From assembly GCA_019802505.1 (NCBI GenBank), contig JAFMOC010000244.1, positions 918,501-982,500 on the forward strand: a DNA stretch of 64,000 nucleotides, read 5' to 3'. The translations under genes were made by a program, and so were the position numbers. Below are positions 1 through 13,400 of the stretch, one piece after another (the first letter of the stretch is position 1; the number at the start of each line of letters is the position of its first letter). Origin of the DNA: Corydoras sp. C115 (taxonomy: Eukaryota > Chordata > Actinopteri > Siluriformes > Callichthyidae). The notes under the pieces are model-generated. The model saw nothing but the letters and a program-made list of their open reading frames with translations. It was not told where the DNA came from and ran no database searches.

Positions 1-140
1 CAAATGTAATGTAAATGTAGCTGATGACATTATTTCAAACTGTTATGAGAAAACCTACAGTGTGAGTGAAACTGTGCAGTCATGGCGTGTTGAGCTGATG
101 TTTGGTTCGTCTTCGGTTTGTGTTTGTGACCTCCACCCAC

Positions 141-426
141 CTGAGAGGACTGAACTGCCGTGGCTCCGATCGGTCCCTGGGCAGTTTGGGCAGCAGTGTG
201 CCATTTGCCCTCCCTCGGCTGGGCTCTCCTTCCCCGGGGTTCGCCCGGCTCAGTCTGGGGGAGGACGACGCTGAAGAAGAAGGAGCGCCTGGTCCAGACG
301 GCTCCAGAGAGCGGCGATCGGGGCCTTTATAATAGGGTCCTGGGCTGGCAGAACGGGACGAGTGGGCACTTGAGTTCTTACTGTGGGGGGTCTGACCCCC
401 GGCTTTGGACTGCTGATAGCGGTGAG
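141..426 (-). CDS. gas2l1: GAS2L1 coding exon 4 (Ser/Pro-rich linker after GAR)
   Basis: Read in the phase required by exon 3, this 286-nt exon is open throughout. It encodes AHRYQQSKAGGQTP, then a Ser/Pro/Arg-rich low-complexity stretch (for example SSAHSSRSASPGP). The acceptor is ctctacag|CT and the donor CTCAG|GTGGGT lies at positions 140-139. If the donor is ignored the frame stops about 19 codons later, so splicing to an exon outside the window is more likely. Confidence 0.85.
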
Positions 427-3400
427 CTGTAGAGACAACGTGGTGTTCATTATCACAACGACCAGTATTAACATAAAATCATACAATAAAATTAACATAT
501 AAACATTTAATCATATAATACATCACTATAATACCAAAAGTGTGCACACATCCATTTCAATACATTTTTCATTCGTTCATTATCTTCCGCTTTATCCTCT
601 ATTAGGGTCGCAGGGGGGTTCCCCATGCCCATCCAGGGGAGAACGTTTCGGGCGCTGGGCAGATAGACCCAGGACAGGGCGCCAATCTATCGCTGGGCAC
701 ACACTCACTCACACAGACACACTCTATATGGGGCAATTTGGAGAACTCAATTGACTTGTTCCAAGTTTTTGGACTGTGGGAGGAAACCGGAGAACCCGGA
801 GGAAACCCACGCAGACACGGGGAGAACATGGAAACTCCACCCAGATGGGGATTCGAACCGGGAATCCCTAGTGCTGAGAGGAGAACATGCTAACCACTAA
901 GCCACCATTTAAATACAGATCTTATACAAACATTGCAGCATGTGGAGACCAAATCGTACTTCTGACGTTGTGATATTAGTTTTTTAATCGTTAGTTTTTA
1001 GTTAGTTAGTTTAGAGTTTTTCTAAGGTTTGGAGAAAGCCGGATATATATTTTCAGAGAAAGGTCACTTAATTAAAGGCCCATTTTTAGGACCACAATGT
1101 TGCATGAGAAAAATATGATCACAATCTCGAGATGCAGATCGTCCTGTGAGGTCATTTTTGACCATGAGGGGAAATCTGAAGGGAGTTTTTGGAGATGAAT
1201 TAGCAAAAGCCCACACACTGCATCATACATGCTCAAAGAAACCTGGAGGAGGAAGTGTTACTTCTATTAAACTCCCAAAAGAGGCTACTAAACTAAAATA
1301 ACCTACACACTCTGAAACAGAAAGTGTGTGTGTGTGTGTGGGGGTTGGGGGGGCAGGTGTATTAATATGGTAATTATTATATACGTTATATATAATTATA
1401 TGTTATACGGGGTTAGTAAGGCCACCTCTCAGCTCTGGGCATCCAGGTTCGAATCGCGATCCAGGTGGAGTTTTCATATTTTCACAGTCCAAAAACATGG
1501 ATTCAAGGTGAATTTCGAGAGGCCCATTCACCTTGAATCCATGTTTTCATATTTTCACAGTCCAAAAACAATGTTTTCAAGGTGAATTTCGAGAGGCCCA
1601 TTCACCTTGAATCCATGTTTTTGGATTGTGAAAATATGTAAATATTTTCACAGTCCAAAAACATAGATTCAAGGTGAATGGGCCTCTCGAAATTCACCTT
1701 GAATCCATGTTTTCATATTTTCACAGTCCAAAAACATGGATTCAAGGTGAATTTCGAGAGGCCCATTCACCTTGAATCCATGTTTTTGGATTGTGGAAAT
1801 ATTTTCTGAAGTCCAAAAACATAGATTCAAGGTGAATGGCCGTTTTTGGACTGTGAAAATATTTCCATATTTTCATAGTCCAAAAACATAGATTCAAGGT
1901 GAATGGGCCGCGCTAAATTGCCCCATAGAATGTGTGTGTCTGTATGGATTGGCATAGTGTTCTGGGTGTATCTGCCCAGCGCTTGAAATGTTCTCCCCTG
2001 GATGGGGACGGGACCTGCATCCCTAGTATATGATTAAGTGGAAGATAACGAGACATGATGAGAACAATGGATTTTCTCTGTTTGTCTGTGGACAGTTATT
2101 TAGTTGTTCAGTCATGAAGTAACATCAGAAACAAAAGGCAGAGAGAACAACTCACCAAACGCATTACAGCGACAGGGGTCATGTTTGTCCAGGTAATGCT
2201 CAAGAGTGTCCCATCCTCCACCCACTCGCACCATCACATGGGTCCGCAAGACCTAGGATGAAAGAAACTCCCCATAACATTGTGTCATGCAACTTTCCTC
2301 CACCACATGACCGCTACGGCTCAGGCAGCACGCTGAGTATGTTTTATTTGGTTTAATGATTCCTCTATTTATTTTTCATACTATAATCCAGTTTCAGAGC
2401 AACACAAACCAGGTCTGACTGAATAATAAGCTTTATTTGAATTATATTATATTGGGATTAGTCTGTGAAGATGCAGCAATGTATGGTTTTTAACGTGTGC
2501 AAGATTATAATTAACCTAAATTATTATTATCAGAATCAGAATCAGTTTTATTTGCCACACAAGGAATCTTGTCCCGGCATGATGGTGTCTCGCTTGTAAA
2601 TTGCAATTTATTGTATTTACAATATACAGTTATATTTACAAATAACAAATTTGCTGTACAATATGATACACATGTTATAAACAGCTCATAATCTTCACTA
2701 CAGCATAAATCCAATATATAGCAATATATTCCTTTCATTCATCATCTCCCGCTTTATCCTCTATTAGGGTTGCGGTGGGGTTCCCCATGCCCATCCAGGG
2801 GAGAACGTTTCGGGCGCTGGGCAGATACACCCAGGACAGGGCGCCAATCCATCGCTGGGTACACACTCACTCACACAGACATACTCTATATGGGGCAATT
2901 TTTGAGAACTCAATTGACTTGATCCATGTTTTTGGACTGTGGGAGGAAACCGGAGAACCCGGAGGAAACCCACGCGGACACGGAGAGAACATGGAAACTC
3001 CACCCAGATGGGGATTCGAACCGGGAATCCCTAGTGCTGAGAGGAGAACGTGCTGACCACTAAGCCACCGTTCCCCCCTGTTCCAAGTCCATATGTGATA
3101 TTAAGGTGTGTAAATACTCCAGTGTCTAAGGCACTCCATTCAAACTAAGCCACACAAATCCCGAAAGAGGTAGTGAGGGGGTCCTGAGTGCTAAAAACTG
3201 ATTAAAGGGGATCTATATGAGAAGTAGAGCTGATAAAAAGGACAATATAAGGACTGACGATAATTAAGTCATCAATCAGGAACAGGAGCTCCTTTATGCA
3301 CCAAGAAATAAATGAAATAAATGTAAATCCAGAGAACCCGGAGGAAACCCACGCAGACACGGGGAGAACATGGAAACTCCACCCAGATGGGGATTCGAAC

Positions 3401-5483
3401 TGGGAATCCCTAGCGCTGAGAGGAGAACGTGCTAAACCACTAAGCCACCGTGCCGCCACCTTCCATATATATTAATTCATTCATTTTCTCCCGCTTTATC
3501 CTCTATTAGGGTCACGGTGGGGTTCCCCATGCCCATCCAGGGGAGAACGTCTCGGGCGCTGGGCAGATAGACCCAGGACAGGGCGCCAATCCATCGCTGG
3601 GCACACACTCACTCACACAGACACACTCTATATGGGGCAATTTTGAGAATCCAATTAACTTGATCCATGTTTTTGGACTGTGGGAGGAAACCAGAGAACC
3701 CGGAGGAAACCCACGCAGACACGGGGAGAACATGGAAACTCCACCCAGATGGGGATTCGAACTGGGAATCCCTAGCGCTGAGAGGAGAACGTGCTAAACC
3801 ACTAAGCCACCGTGCCGCCACCTTCCATATATATATTTTATAAGTGTGATGGCGTGAGGAAAGAAACTGTTATTATACCTCAGACTACCTTTAATTCTGT
3901 TCTTCGTAACCTTGTGTGATACAGAATTCCATCAATGTCTTATTTTTGTGGACGGGATTGTAATAAAAAAAATGCAGTCGTTTAATCCCCCGGTTACATA
4001 ACACTTCTTTTGTAAAAGCCTCAGCTCATTTCCATGACAACACCCCATTATTAAGCACGGGGGAAACACAAAAAGACAGAAGGGCCGGGTCGGTGGCTTT
4101 CCTCTGCATGTGCTCTCCTTTTATTTTTGCTTTCACTCCCCATTGATGATCACCTTCAGAGCAGGGCACTTGCGCTGCGACACCCCACACCCACTTGCTT
4201 TTACATTTATCTTTCCTGCTCTCACAAAGAACGCTGGGTAAAGGGACAGAATGGAGGAACCCGATGGGTTGCTGTAAACCAGTGGAGGTTAGACACTAGA
4301 TATAATAGAAGAGATGTGGGGCATTTCAGGATTTATTAAGATGATAATTTGTCAGTGGAATCATTCATAAGAAAGACGGTAGGAACCCACACACTGCCTG
4401 TCTGATTCTCTTTGAAGCCTGTTTACATGATCAATAATCCTGTTCTGTGTCAATTGAAGAACATAAAGATTGGTATAAATGTCCAGGCAGCTCCAAAATC
4501 ATTTTACATTTGTAAATCACATCACTTCCAGGGCGGCACGGTGGCTTAGTGTTTAGCATGTTCTCCTCTCAGCACTAGGGATTCCCGGTTCGAATCCCCA
4601 TCTGGGTGGAGTTTCCATGTTCTCCCCGTGTCCGCGTGGGTTTCCTCCGGGTTCTCCGGTTTCCTCCCACAGTCCAAAAACATGGATCAAGTCAATTGAG
4701 TTCTCCAAATTGCCCCATATAGAGTGTGTCTGTGTGTGTGTGAGAGTGTTCCCAATGATGGATTGGCGCCCTGTCCTGGGTGTATCTGCCCAGCGCCCGA
4801 AACCTTCTCCCCTGGATGGGCATGGGGAACACCACCGCAACCCAAATAAAGGGATAAAGCGGGAGATAATGAATAAATCCAGTTTGGTGTCACTTACAGC
4901 CAGCATTCCCCTCCAACCCCCTTCCCCCTCCCCCCGCCAAGGTGTAAAGAAATCTGACAAAGGGCAAAAATCAATAAAAAAAAAGTGTCAATAATCCACT
5001 ATTAAATATGTATGACATTAAAACACGCCGGTCCAGCAGAGGGGATTCTGATATCCAATCATCAGGGTGTGAACGTCCGCAGTGTCGTGTGCCGAGAAGC
5101 TTCCAAAAGGCAAATTAAATTCTATTCAGAGCCTCATAGTACAAAGAAACCAAAACTCCATCCCTCAGACGGAACGAAGCCTCTCCTACAACAGGTATCC
5201 ACCTCCAAACACATATTATGGGATTTTGTCCTTGTTATCACAGCAACGCCTAAATAAATCAATAATTACAGGACAATAAGAGAGTGCCTTATCCTGTCCT
5301 GCCACACACAGACTTCAAAGAGACACTCTGTCTCACTATTAGTCAGTCTCACGAGAGTGCGCACACGTAATCCGAGTGTGTGCGCACAGGGCCGTTTCCT
5401 GTAAGTATGGTGGATCATGCTGCTGAATACTTGCTCTTCTTCCTCTTAAAGCACAAGGAAGGTCTGATCCGAGCACAGATCCG

Positions 5484-5530
<47 letters not shown>

Positions 5531-6052
5531 ATAAGGTCAGAAAGGGAAATGACGTCGTCTCGGTGGTGAAGGTTTGCGTGGACGGGCGTGTCTCCACTGG
5601 GAACTGTACAGTAAACACCGTGCAGACTTCTGTGGAGACTTTATTTAAAAGCAGATTAACTCATGAAACTACAATAGACAAATAAAACGACCGGCGCCAT
5701 GTTCTTCACGTCACAAGACAATGTGACGAGACGATGAATCTGAGAACCTCCCCGGATTACGTATTGGACATTTAAATCAGTTCCACGACCTGTAAAGGTG
5801 GACTTTGTAGTTCTACAGTTCCAGACTGTAGTCCATCCGTTTGTGGAGGTTATCAGTTGAATGAAACGATGGTCTGTGACGAGGTTAAACACTGAGCTGC
5901 ATTAGTGATGGTGCAGAGATTAAAGGTGAAAGGACATACCCTGATGAAGATGAGAGAGCTGGAGTCACCCACTTTGTACTTTCCCTCTGAGACTTTGGTC
6001 ATAGGAAACTGGGCGGGGCACGAGCACTGACCGAGGATTTCCCTCACCTGTG

Positions 6053-6104
<52 letters not shown>

Positions 6105-7414
6105 CAAGAGTATAAAATAATGAACTGTGACGATTCAAAATTTAAAAAAGTGAAATATAAACAGCTGGGTAGTGGTTTAGCACGTTCTCCTCTCAGCGCT
6201 AGGGATTCCCGGTTCGAATCCCCATCTGGGTGGAGTTTCCATGTTCTCCCTGTGTCTGCGTGGGTGTCCTCCGGGTTCTCCGGTTTCCTCCCACAGTCCA
6301 AAAACATGGATCAAGTCAATTGAATTCTCAAAAATTGCCCCATATAGAGTGTGTGTGTGAGTGAGTGTGTGTCCAGCGATGGATTGGCGCCCTGTCCTGG
6401 GTGTATCTGCCCAGCGCCCGAGATGTTCTCCCCTGGATGGGCATGGGGAACCCCACCGCGACCCTAATAAAGGATAAAGCGGAAGATAATGAATTAATGA
6501 ATGAATAAACAGCTGGGTAGGTTTTAAGCACCTGTTACAGATTATAATCTAATAATGCAGAGTAGAAGGTTTGCTGATCACTAAGGCGACCTTCTCCATG
6601 AAAGCATTTAAAAACTTTACGAGTAAAAACGCAGTAGAATCGAGAATAGCTGCCGGCTGTGGTTTGTTTTGTTATTGCTGTCTCCAGGGAACAGAAAGGT
6701 TCCTGAGTTTAATTTAGAAATAAACGTTATGAATTGTGTCAGTTCAGACCACGAGGAGTTGTCTCAACGTGCAAAAAGGTCGTCCAACATGTCCAGAGCC
6801 ATACGGCTGAACCACGTGAGACAGGGACTGAGAGTCGGTCCCATACAGTAAAACTGCAGACAGCCAGGTCATGATGTAAAAGCAGAACAGCAGCAGAACG
6901 TGGACTCACGACCCGGTCAGCAAATCAGCAGCAAGAAGCCTGCATTTCCACAATTTCATTCATTCATTATCTTCCGCTTTATCCTCTATTAGGGTCGCGG
7001 GGGGTGGGGGGGGTTCCCCATGCCCATCCAGGGGAGAACGTTTCGGGCGCTGGGCAGATACACCCAGGACAGGGCGCCAATCTATCGCTGGGCACACACT
7101 CACACACAGACACACTCTATATGGGGCAATTTGGAGAACTCAATTGACTTGATCCATGTTTTTGGACTGTGGGAGGAAACCGGAGAACCCGGAGGAAACC
7201 CACGCGAGGAGAACATGGCAACTCCACCCAGATGGGGATTCGAACCGGGAATCCCTAGCGCTGAGAGGAGAACTTGCTAAACCACTAAGCCACCGTGCCG
7301 CCCCATTTCCACAATTTAAACCCCAAAAATGTAATATTAATATGAATATTTACTTATTACATCTGACTCCTAATGCATGCAACTGAGCGTGTGTGTGTAC
7401 AGGAGGTGGAGATG

Positions 7415-7471
<57 letters not shown>

Positions 7472-10400
7472 ACACACACAGCTGGAAGGAACAACAACCC
7501 TGATATTACACACTTAAGGGCTCACTCTCTTTCAGTCTCCCTCTACTTGTTCGTTTCCTTTCATCTAAAACTGCTGTTTACATGGATGTTATTCTGGGAT
7601 GTTCTGTGCTGGTCAAAGGCGTGTGTCTTTATGTCATCACAGTAAAAAGAAGGAACAGAGCGAGTGGGAGGGAACGAGGAAAAGAGAGAAATGGTGTTAG
7701 TGTAAAGACAGAGATTGAACTAAAATACTGTTATTTATACTGATGAGCGCTCTCTCTCTTTCTTTCTTTCTCTCTCTCTCGCTCTCTCACAGACGGATAT
7801 AATTTCATGCAGGAGGAGGGAGCTAGCTTTCCTTTCATTCTCTATAACTCTGAATTCTAAATCTGTAAATGATCAGCTTTGGTTTCAACAAAGTCCAAGA
7901 ATCCTTCAATCCAACTCTATTCATTCACAGCTTTATAAAAGCACCCACAGTGATGGAGGAACGATGGCATGGAGAGTGCAGCACCTCGCTTCTGAAGACC
8001 CTGCTGCTGGGTTGGTAAAAAAGATGCGCTCTGGACGGCATTACTGAAGTGGGACGCTTGAGACAGCTGTGGATCTGCATACGCAGAACTAAATGAGAAA
8101 ACAATCCCTCTCATATTATTCATTCATTATCTTCCGCTTTATCCTCTATTAGGGTCACGGTGGGGGGGTTCCCCATGCCCATCCAGGGGAGAACGTTTCG
8201 GGCGCTGGGCAGATACACCCAGGACAGGGCGCCAATCCATCGCTGGGCACACACTCACTCACTCAAACACACTCTATATGGGGCAATTTGGAGAATTCAA
8301 TTGACTTGATCCATGTTTTTGGACTGTGGGAGGAAACCGGAGAACCCGGAGGAAACCCACGCAGACACGGGGAGAACATGGACACTCCACCCAGATGGAG
8401 ATTCGAACGGGGAATCCCTAGCGCTGAGAGGTGAACGTGCTGACCACTAAGCCACCGTGCCGCCCCCTCTCATATTAATCAAAGCAAAAAGTGATGGAGT
8501 GAACATGCCAAACTCCATCCAGCTCTGAAACCCATCAACGACATTCTGCAAAGTTACAAATGCACGAATAAAGTTCTCTCAGCCGGCCGGGTCTCATTTC
8601 CAGCGTGTTTTTGTTGCGCGGCTGACAGACCGGCGGAGCGCCTCAGTCTGGAGGTCACTGGAGAACATGTAACACACATTTTCCACATCAGCGGCCCGGC
8701 TGAACGATTGCGCTCCAGTTGGGATGTTGTATATTTAACCGTTTGAGCGGCACTTGTGTGAATTCGTCATAAACAAGCGACAGCTTAGATCCGGCGACAC
8801 GTCCATCTACAGTGCAGCCATCATCTCCCTTCAGCCCCAAAAAAAACACCATCATCCAGCTCCTCTACCACTGCTGAAGTGCTCCACCCCCCCCCCTCCT
8901 GCACAGGGTGGGTTCTGCTCAGTCTGGAACGCAGACTGTGACTTAGTGGAAAGAGTTCGGTGGTAACAGCCACCAAGAAAGTTTTTTGTTTTTTTTAATA
9001 TTCACACAGCTGTTTCTTTAAAACTCACTGAGCCTTTAGTTCCCATCTGAGTCTCCACATTTAGCAGCAGACACTTAAGTCCAAAATAGAAAACAATGGA
9101 GCCAAGATTTATTTCTAAAGCACATGCGGTCTCAAAAAACACTGCTGAACATTACAAGAAAATTATTTAAATGAGGGAAAAAAAAGATCTTAGGTTTTGA
9201 TTTGGACTGAAGAAATAGAACCTTTCAGATCCTTCTACACACCTTATTCACAGGTAAGCTCCATTTTTTATTCATTCATTCATTATCTCCCGCTTTATCC
9301 TCTATTAGGTTCGCGGGGGGGTTCCCCATGCCCATCCAGGGGAGAACGTCTCGGGCGCTGGGCAGACACACCCAGGACAGGGCGCCAATCCATCGCTGGG
9401 CACACACTCACACACAGACACACTCTATATGGGGCAATTTGGAGAACTCAATTGACTTGATCCATGTTTTTGGACTGTGGGAGGAAACCGGAGAAGCCGG
9501 AGGAAACCCACGCGGACACGGGGAGAACATGGAAACTCCACCCAGATGGGGATTCGAACCGGGAATCACTAGTGCTGAGAGGAGAACGTGCTGACGACTA
9601 AACCACCGTGCCGCCCAAGCTCCATTTTATGATTGATTATTTAAAAACAGTGTTCTTAGCATTAAACCAGCTGATCATCACATTTAAACTTGTTTAGTTC
9701 TAATTCACAGCTGCTTTCAAATGTTATTATTCATTCATTATCTTCCGCTTTGTCCTCTATTAGGGTTGCGGGGTTGTTCCCCATGCCCATCCAGGGGAGA
9801 ACGTCTCGGGCGCTGGGCAGACACACCCAGGACAGGGCGCCAATCCATCGCTGGGCACACACTCACACACAGACACACTCTATATGGGGCAATTTGGAGA
9901 ACTCAATTGACTTGATCCATGTTTTTGGACTGTGGGAGGAAACCGGAGAAGCCGGAGGAAACCCACGCGGACACGGGGAGAACGTGGAAACTCCACCAAG
10001 ATGGGGATTCAAACCGGGAATCCCTAGTGCTGAGAGGAGAACATGCTAAAACACTAAGCCACCGTGCCGCCCGCTTTCAAATGTATTCTGTAAAATGAAA
10101 TGACACAGCATTATTTAAATGTCTGGATTAGTGAAATCAGTGGATTTTAATCTGGAATGTTGAGTGCACCCAGCAACTAAGGCACAGAAGATCATATTAA
10201 ACATAAAACATTATTAAAAATGCAAATCAATTCTTTAAAGATAAAAAGATTTGATCTGTTTGCATATGTGCGTTCCATTTTCTGAGTTGCTCTTAAGAGC
10301 ATTAGTGCAACATTCTGGACAGGATTGGTTCTCCTCACCTGAAAAAAAGTAAGGTGGAAGTGCTGTAACTATGTGGACACACCTTTTTCACAGGACTAAA

Positions 10401-13400
10401 GATGCCCTGACTGCACAGACGTAAAGGACAGAGATTTATTTATTTATCTTTGCATATCCTGATTTGGGCTGGATGGACAGAGACATCTGGTCACACAGAC
10501 GAGCTCTTGCACGTGAGCATTTCCCAGAATGCAAATCAGAAGCGTGCTCCATCCCTCACTTTGTCGTTGCTCTTATTTGTTTTTCCATACTGACTCTTCT
10601 CAGTCTTATCCCTGCTCTGTTTTGTAGCATAGTCACTCTTGCCACCCCGCCGTGTTTCCTGTAGGAGCGTCCTGGCGCCCTCTGAGGACAGAGATAGAGC
10701 TGCAGGAGGAAACTAAAGATCTGTAACGACCGTCCCTGTCTCTGGGTCAGTCACACAACTTCACATCAGACTGGAGATCCGATTCTCTAGCAGTGAAATA
10801 TAATAATACAAAAACATCAATACAAAAGGTTCCGTCAATAAACGCAGGAATTATTCAGTCTCCGGTCTCTCTGAGGCGAGACGGCAACAGGACAGCCAGA
10901 AAGCTAGATGTGAGTCAAGTATCTGACAACGAAGAGATTTTAATTCATCTCAGATTTGAAAGTGAACTTTCATTCATTCATCCATTATCTTCCGCTTTAT
11001 CCTCTATTAGGGTCGCGGGGGGGTTCCCCATGCCCATCCAGGGGAGAACGTCTCGGGCGCTGGGCAGCTAGACCCAGGACAGGGCGCCAATCCATGACTG
11101 GGCACACACTCACTCACACAGACACACTCTATATGGGGCAATTTGGAGAACTCAATTGACTTGATCCATGTTTTTGGACTGTGGGAGGAAACCGGAGAAC
11201 CCGGAGGAAACCCACGCAGACACGGGGAGAACATGGAAACTCCACCCAGATGGGGATTCGAACCGGGAATCCCTAGCGCTGAGAGGAGAACGTGCTGACC
11301 ACTAAGCCACCGTGCCGCTGAGGAAATCTTACTGAATGAAAAAGCAACATACTGGATTCCCCCCCCCCCCCCCCGAGACCCTAATATGGGATAAAGCGGA
11401 AGATGATGAATGAATGAAAATAATTAAAAAACACACTATATGGGGCAAATTAGAGCATTCAATTTACATTAAATCCATGTTTTTGGACTGTGAGAGGAAA
11501 GTGGAGGTGACCCACGCGGACACGGGGAAAACATGGAAACCCAGATTCAAACCTGGATCCACAGTGCTGCGGCACGTGTCACCCCTAGACTTTTTGAATC
11601 ACCTTTATTACACATTCCTCAGGTACAGCTGTTGGGAAATCAAAATGCATTAAGGACTTTTAAATGAAAAGGCATCTTTATATTTTGTGATGATCATCTG
11701 TAAACTGAAACCGCTGTGTATTTCAGACTGAACGCCTCAGAGGGGTGTGTGCATCAGGTAAGATGCCCTGAAGTCGTACCCTGTTCAGACAGCCATTTCG
11801 ACATCGACAGAGCCGACTGGATTTCCTTCAGGGTGCGTCCATCCCGCCTCGCCGGGGTGTGAGAAATTGTGCAAGGCTCGGAGAATCAAAGCTCTCTGAA
11901 TCTGCGTGTTGTAACAAAGATCTCAGAGCACGACGGGATTCCAGCCAAACCAAACCGTCCAGCGGGTCGGGATCAGAATACGAGACGAGTTCACCTTTAG
12001 CGAGACTCTGCGTTTTCTGAGACTCGAGAGAGAGAGCTGAAGCAAACACATGGACGTGGACAAACCCAAAACAAACATCTCCCAGGAGTTCAGAGAGAAT
12101 TCCACTGTTTCAGCACAATCTGGCATTGAGCTCTGAGCACAGGTTCTGTTTACTGTAACCGACCGGCTTCTCACACGCTGTACTGATGAAATCAGACACA
12201 TTCCACATGAGAGATAGAAAACCCTGACTGTTCCCTGACTCGGGTTTGAGATCGTTAACGTCGAGGTTAAGAAAAACGCAACGGGACCAACGTGGCTCGA
12301 GATCCGAGACGCCCAAACGGCCACAGAGACAAGCCGATCTGCCTGGAACGCAGAACATGTTCGGGCCTTCGAAACGCCGCCGATTAATCTATAGACATCA
12401 CCACATGAGCGTTCCGTCCCGTTTCACCAGTTCAGTCACGATTCAGACAAACGGGAACCAGGATGTGACGAAGCACATGCTGCACATATTTGTACAGACA
12501 ACAAAGCCAATTTTTTGGTCAACAGACTTCATATTTGTTAGAGATTTAGGGGGAGGATAAATATTGACTGTGGTTAGCACATTCGCTCTCAGCGCTGGGT
12601 GTCCAGGTTCGAATCCTGATCTGGGTGGAGTTTTATGTTTTTATGTCCACAGGCCAAAAAAATCGGCTGCTCAAAATTGCCCCTATATTTCGGACCCGAG
12701 ATACAGGGGAGAATGTTTCGGGCGCTGGGCAGATACACCCAGGTCAAAAAAATGGGTTCCCCATGCCTATCCTGGGGAGAACGTTTCGGGCGCTGGGCAG
12801 ATACAGGGTGCCAATCCATCACTGGGCACACACTCACTCACACAGACACACTCTATATGGGGCAATTTGGAGAACTCAATTGACTTGATCCATGTTTTTT
12901 TTTGGACTGTGGGAGGAAACCGGAGAACCCAGAGGAAATCCACGCGGACACGGGGAGAACATGGAAACTCCACCCAGATGGGGATTCGAACTGGGAATCC
13001 CTAGTGCCGAGAGGAGAACATGCCAACCACTAAGCCACCGTGCCGCCTGAGGCTCAAACCCTCACCATATTAATGATCATTGGTTTTAGTTTGAAACGGG
13101 TGCGTGTGAAGGTGCAAAGAAAAAAAGACAACACGCCGAGGTGTGACGGTCATGTGACTGATCTGCACACACGTGGATGTGTGTAAACATTAAGTATTTA
13201 AACTGTGAAGTGTCCAAAACACACAGTCTACAATAACACACACAGACACACACATGCCTTATATAAACACTGCAGCCACATCCTGGTTTAATAGCATGCA
13301 GAAGCATTCACATGCATCCCTTGTATATATATACAGTACACACACACACACACACAAACACACATATGGCTAGAACATTTACACACACACCTGCAACACA

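Noticed and set aside
44..140. Extension of GAS2L1 exon 4 to an in-frame stop near position 84
   Set aside because: A good donor (CAG|GTGGGT) at 140 and the expected longer C-terminus favour splicing. A short isoform ending here cannot be excluded.
11007..11234. About 75-residue ORFs starting MFSPCLRGFPPGSPVSSHSP, recurring dozens of times in the window
   Set aside because: All are one frame through SINE-A. They look like a small-protein family only because the repeat is recent; starts and ends follow the repeat boundaries.
11828..12358. Overlapping minus-strand ORFs of 73-133 codons
   Set aside because: No known domain, multiple frames open at once, no matching splice pattern; probably chance in moderately GC-rich intron sequence.
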